Source: Piscinibacterium candidicorallinum (GTDB lineage Bacteria; Pseudomonadota; Gammaproteobacteria; Burkholderiales; Burkholderiaceae_C). Taken from it: a DNA stretch of 64,000 bases. Made by a program: the position numbers and the translations under genes. The stretch is from the NCBI RefSeq assembly GCF_047549485.1, contig NZ_CP180191.1, forward strand, positions 1,922,001 through 1,986,000. Direction: 5' to 3'. Positions 62,764-64,000 of this stretch are shown here, in pieces (the stretch's first letter is position 1; every line of letters starts with the position of its first letter). Below the pieces are notes generated by a model. It was given only the letters and a program-made list of their open reading frames with translations. It was not told the origin of the DNA and searched no databases.

Positions 62764-62818
62764 TTGTGCACAAACCGGGGGAAAAGCTGTGGATAAGCGG
62801 TGGGCAAGCTGTGGGTTG
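62764..62818 (-). promoter_or_regulatory. DnaA-box cluster upstream of dnaB
   Basis: TGTGGATAA (62788-62796) is the complement of a perfect TTATCCACA box. TTGTGCACAA (62764-62773) is one mismatch from the box in both directions, and TGTGGGTTG (62810-62818) is a weak third. They stand about 70-125 bases before the dnaB start. Confidence 0.6.
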
Positions 62819-62840
62819 CACGGGATAACTTGCCGAGCCC

Positions 62841-62873
62841 AAAACAAAACGGGCCGCAGAATCTGCGGCCCGT
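62841..62873 (-). terminator. Rho-independent terminator after rplI
   Basis: ACGGGCCGCA/TGCGGCCCGT stem, 10 bp, 5-base loop (62849-62873), followed on the minus strand by TTTTGTTTT. Ends the priB-rpsR-rplI transcript. Confidence 0.9.
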
Positions 62874-62897
62874 CGTGCAAGTACTGGTCGTGGGCGA

Positions 62898-63347
62898 TCA
62901 GGCTTCGCCGACCACCGCGACGTTCACCGGCACCACCACGTCCGTATGCAGGGCCACATCGACTGCGGACTCACTGACGGTCTTGATCGGGCCGTTGGGC
63001 ATGCGCACCTGGCTCTTATGCACCGGGAAACCCTGCTTGGACAGCGCCTCGGCGATGTCGAAGTTGGTCACGGAGCCGAACAGACGGCCGTCCACGCCGG
63101 CCTTGGCGTTGATCTTCACGGTCAGGCCGTTGAGCTTCTCGCCAGTGGCTTGTGCAGCGGCCAGGGTGGCGGCTGCAGCCTTTTCGAGTTCAGCGCGCTT
63201 GGCTTCGAATTCCTTGAGCGCCACTTCGGTGGCACGGCGTGCCTTCTTCTGCGGGATCAGGAAGTTGCGGGCATAGCCGTCCTTGACGCGAACGACGTCG
63301 CCGAGGTTGCCCAGGTTGGCGACTTTTTCAAGAAGAATGATTTGCAT
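62898..63347 (-). CDS. rplI: 50S ribosomal protein L9
   Basis: 149 residues, both domains: N-terminal MQIILLEKVANLGNLGDVVRV with GYARNFLIPQKKA, a long helix, and the C-terminal domain (TVKINAKAGVDGRLFGSVTNFDIAEAL). Standard length. Followed by a strong terminator. Confidence 0.98.
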   Translation of the reverse strand: MQIILLEKVANLGNLGDVVRVKDGYARNFLIPQKKARRATEVALKEFEAKRAELEKAAAATLAAAQATGEKLNGLTVKINAKAGVDGRLFGSVTNFDIAEALSKQGFPVHKSQVRMPNGPIKTVSESAVDVALHTDVVVPVNVAVVGEA

Positions 63348-63372
63348 GATGGTTGTTCCTTCTTCTGCCCGA

Positions 63373-63654
63373 TCAGTTGTGGTTGTCGGTGTAGGGCAGC
63401 AGCGCCAGGAAGCGCGCGCGCTTGATGGCGCTGTCCAGCTGGCGCTGGAAGAATGCCTTCGTGCCCGTCAGGCGGGCGGGGATGATCTTGCCGTTCTCGC
63501 CGATGAAGTCCTTCAGGGTTTCGACATCCTTGTAGTCGACTTCCTTGACGCCTGCAGCCGTGAAGCGGCAGACCTTGCGGCGCTTGAACAGCGGGTTGGA
63601 CGGGGTGCGCTTCTGACCGGGCTTACCCTTGCCCTTGCCACGAGAAAATGCCAT
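63373..63654 (-). CDS. rpsR: 30S ribosomal protein S18
   Basis: 93 residues. VCRFTAAGVKEVDYKDVETLKDFI and GKIIPARLTGTKAFFQRQL are the S18 core. N-terminus is basic and slightly extended, as in betaproteobacteria. RimI, encoded near the other end of the window, would acetylate it. Confidence 0.98.
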   Translation of the reverse strand: MAFSRGKGKGKPGQKRTPSNPLFKRRKVCRFTAAGVKEVDYKDVETLKDFIGENGKIIPARLTGTKAFFQRQLDSAIKRARFLALLPYTDNHN

Positions 63655-63685
63655 TTGATGTGTCCTTTCGATGATCGAGAGGGGT

Positions 63686-64000
63686 TCAGCTTGCCGCTGG
63701 CGTGCCGAGCACCGCGGTCACATGAAAGACGCTCAGTCTCGCGCCCTTTCGGGCCGGGGCCAGAAAGCCCTCGAACTGGATCTGCTGGCCGGGTTCGCCC
63801 GAGGCGCTTCCCAGCGGCAGGGCCATCACCTGCAGGGCCACGGCCCCGAAACTGATGGCTTGCAGATTCAGCTGCACCAGCCTTGCGGCGTCGGCTTCGA
63901 TCTGGGTGGAGCGATGCTCCAGCTCGAACTCCACTGCGGCGATCCCGGCGGGCGTGTAGCGCAAGCTGTCTCGCGCAATCACCACGGCCGAAAGCTGCAA
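63686..64000 (-). CDS. priB: Primosomal replication protein N, partial (5' end outside window)
   Basis: OB-fold single-strand-DNA-binding protein of the PriA primosome. 104 codons are visible; the true start lies past the window edge. QLSAVVIARDSLRYTPAGIAAVEFELEHRS and the GSASGEPGQQIQFEGFLAP ending are typical of PriB. rpsF would be expected just upstream in this operon. Confidence 0.92.
   Translation of the reverse strand: MQLSAVVIARDSLRYTPAGIAAVEFELEHRSTQIEADAARLVQLNLQAISFGAVALQVMALPLGSASGEPGQQIQFEGFLAPARKGARLSVFHVTAVLGTPAAS

Noticed and set aside
1..64000. CRISPR arrays, tRNA or rRNA genes, insertion sequences, prophage
   Set aside because: No direct-repeat arrays, cloverleaf sequences, transposase or phage genes were seen in either strand.

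Overview
This 64 kb window is chromosomal DNA from a GC-rich betaproteobacterium, most likely of the order Burkholderiales. Three things point there: gene order (map-glnD; priB-rpsR-rplI-dnaB; ligA-zipA-smc; dapC-dapD-pilU-dapE-prmB), the protein families present (DUF2788, DUF2189, pirin, AhpC/AhpD, YbdK) and codon bias. Genus cannot be called from the sequence alone. I see no rRNA, tRNA, CRISPR array, prophage, insertion sequence or integrase. Most of the window is housekeeping sequence with a few accessory patches.

Layout. 1-5.9 kb: map and glnD, convergent with a small exported protein-tsaB-rimI-uracil-DNA glycosylase operon. 6.2-12.2 kb: an OmpR/EnvZ two-component pair, ahpC-ahpD separated by a terminator, then osmC, an FMN reductase and pirin (redox and peroxide defence). 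12.3-18.4 kb: an accessory patch with a poly-proline di-haem oxidoreductase lipoprotein, a TPR-LuxR regulator, a GH16 glycanase lipoprotein carrying 42 consecutive prolines, and an unknown exported protein. 18.5-22.9 kb: a BTAD-type regulator, then a HExxH peptide beta-hydroxylase-like enzyme translationally coupled to a 102-residue unknown ORF and preceded by a strongly structured leader. This last unit is the best candidate for an undescribed system. 22.9-31.3 kb: two small or medium membrane proteins, a fused ispDF, mfd, a Sel1-repeat protein and serB. 31.3-36.3 kb: an HDOD protein, an MTA/MTI phosphorylase, a cation/proton antiporter and YbdK. 36.4-44.7 kb: an S10 peptidase and ligA-zipA-smc. 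44.8-53.2 kb: the dap genes with a PilU-like ATPase among them, prmB, an ABC-F ATPase and an AMACR-like CoA transferase. 53.2-60.4 kb: a kinase-HDOD-GAF fusion, a FimV-like protein, a degenerate crotonase, a histidine phosphatase and an APH-fold kinase. 60.5-64 kb: DUF47, dnaB, rplI, rpsR and partial priB.

Five intergenic gaps carry, or share features of, a dispersed palindrome. Two copies fit GGCC-N4-TCCGCA-N7-TGCGGA-N4-GGCC exactly and three are variants. AT-rich ATTTTCAAT motifs accompany them in two of the gaps. The palindromes sit just past gene 3' ends and look like a REP-type family. No matching REP transposase is in the window.
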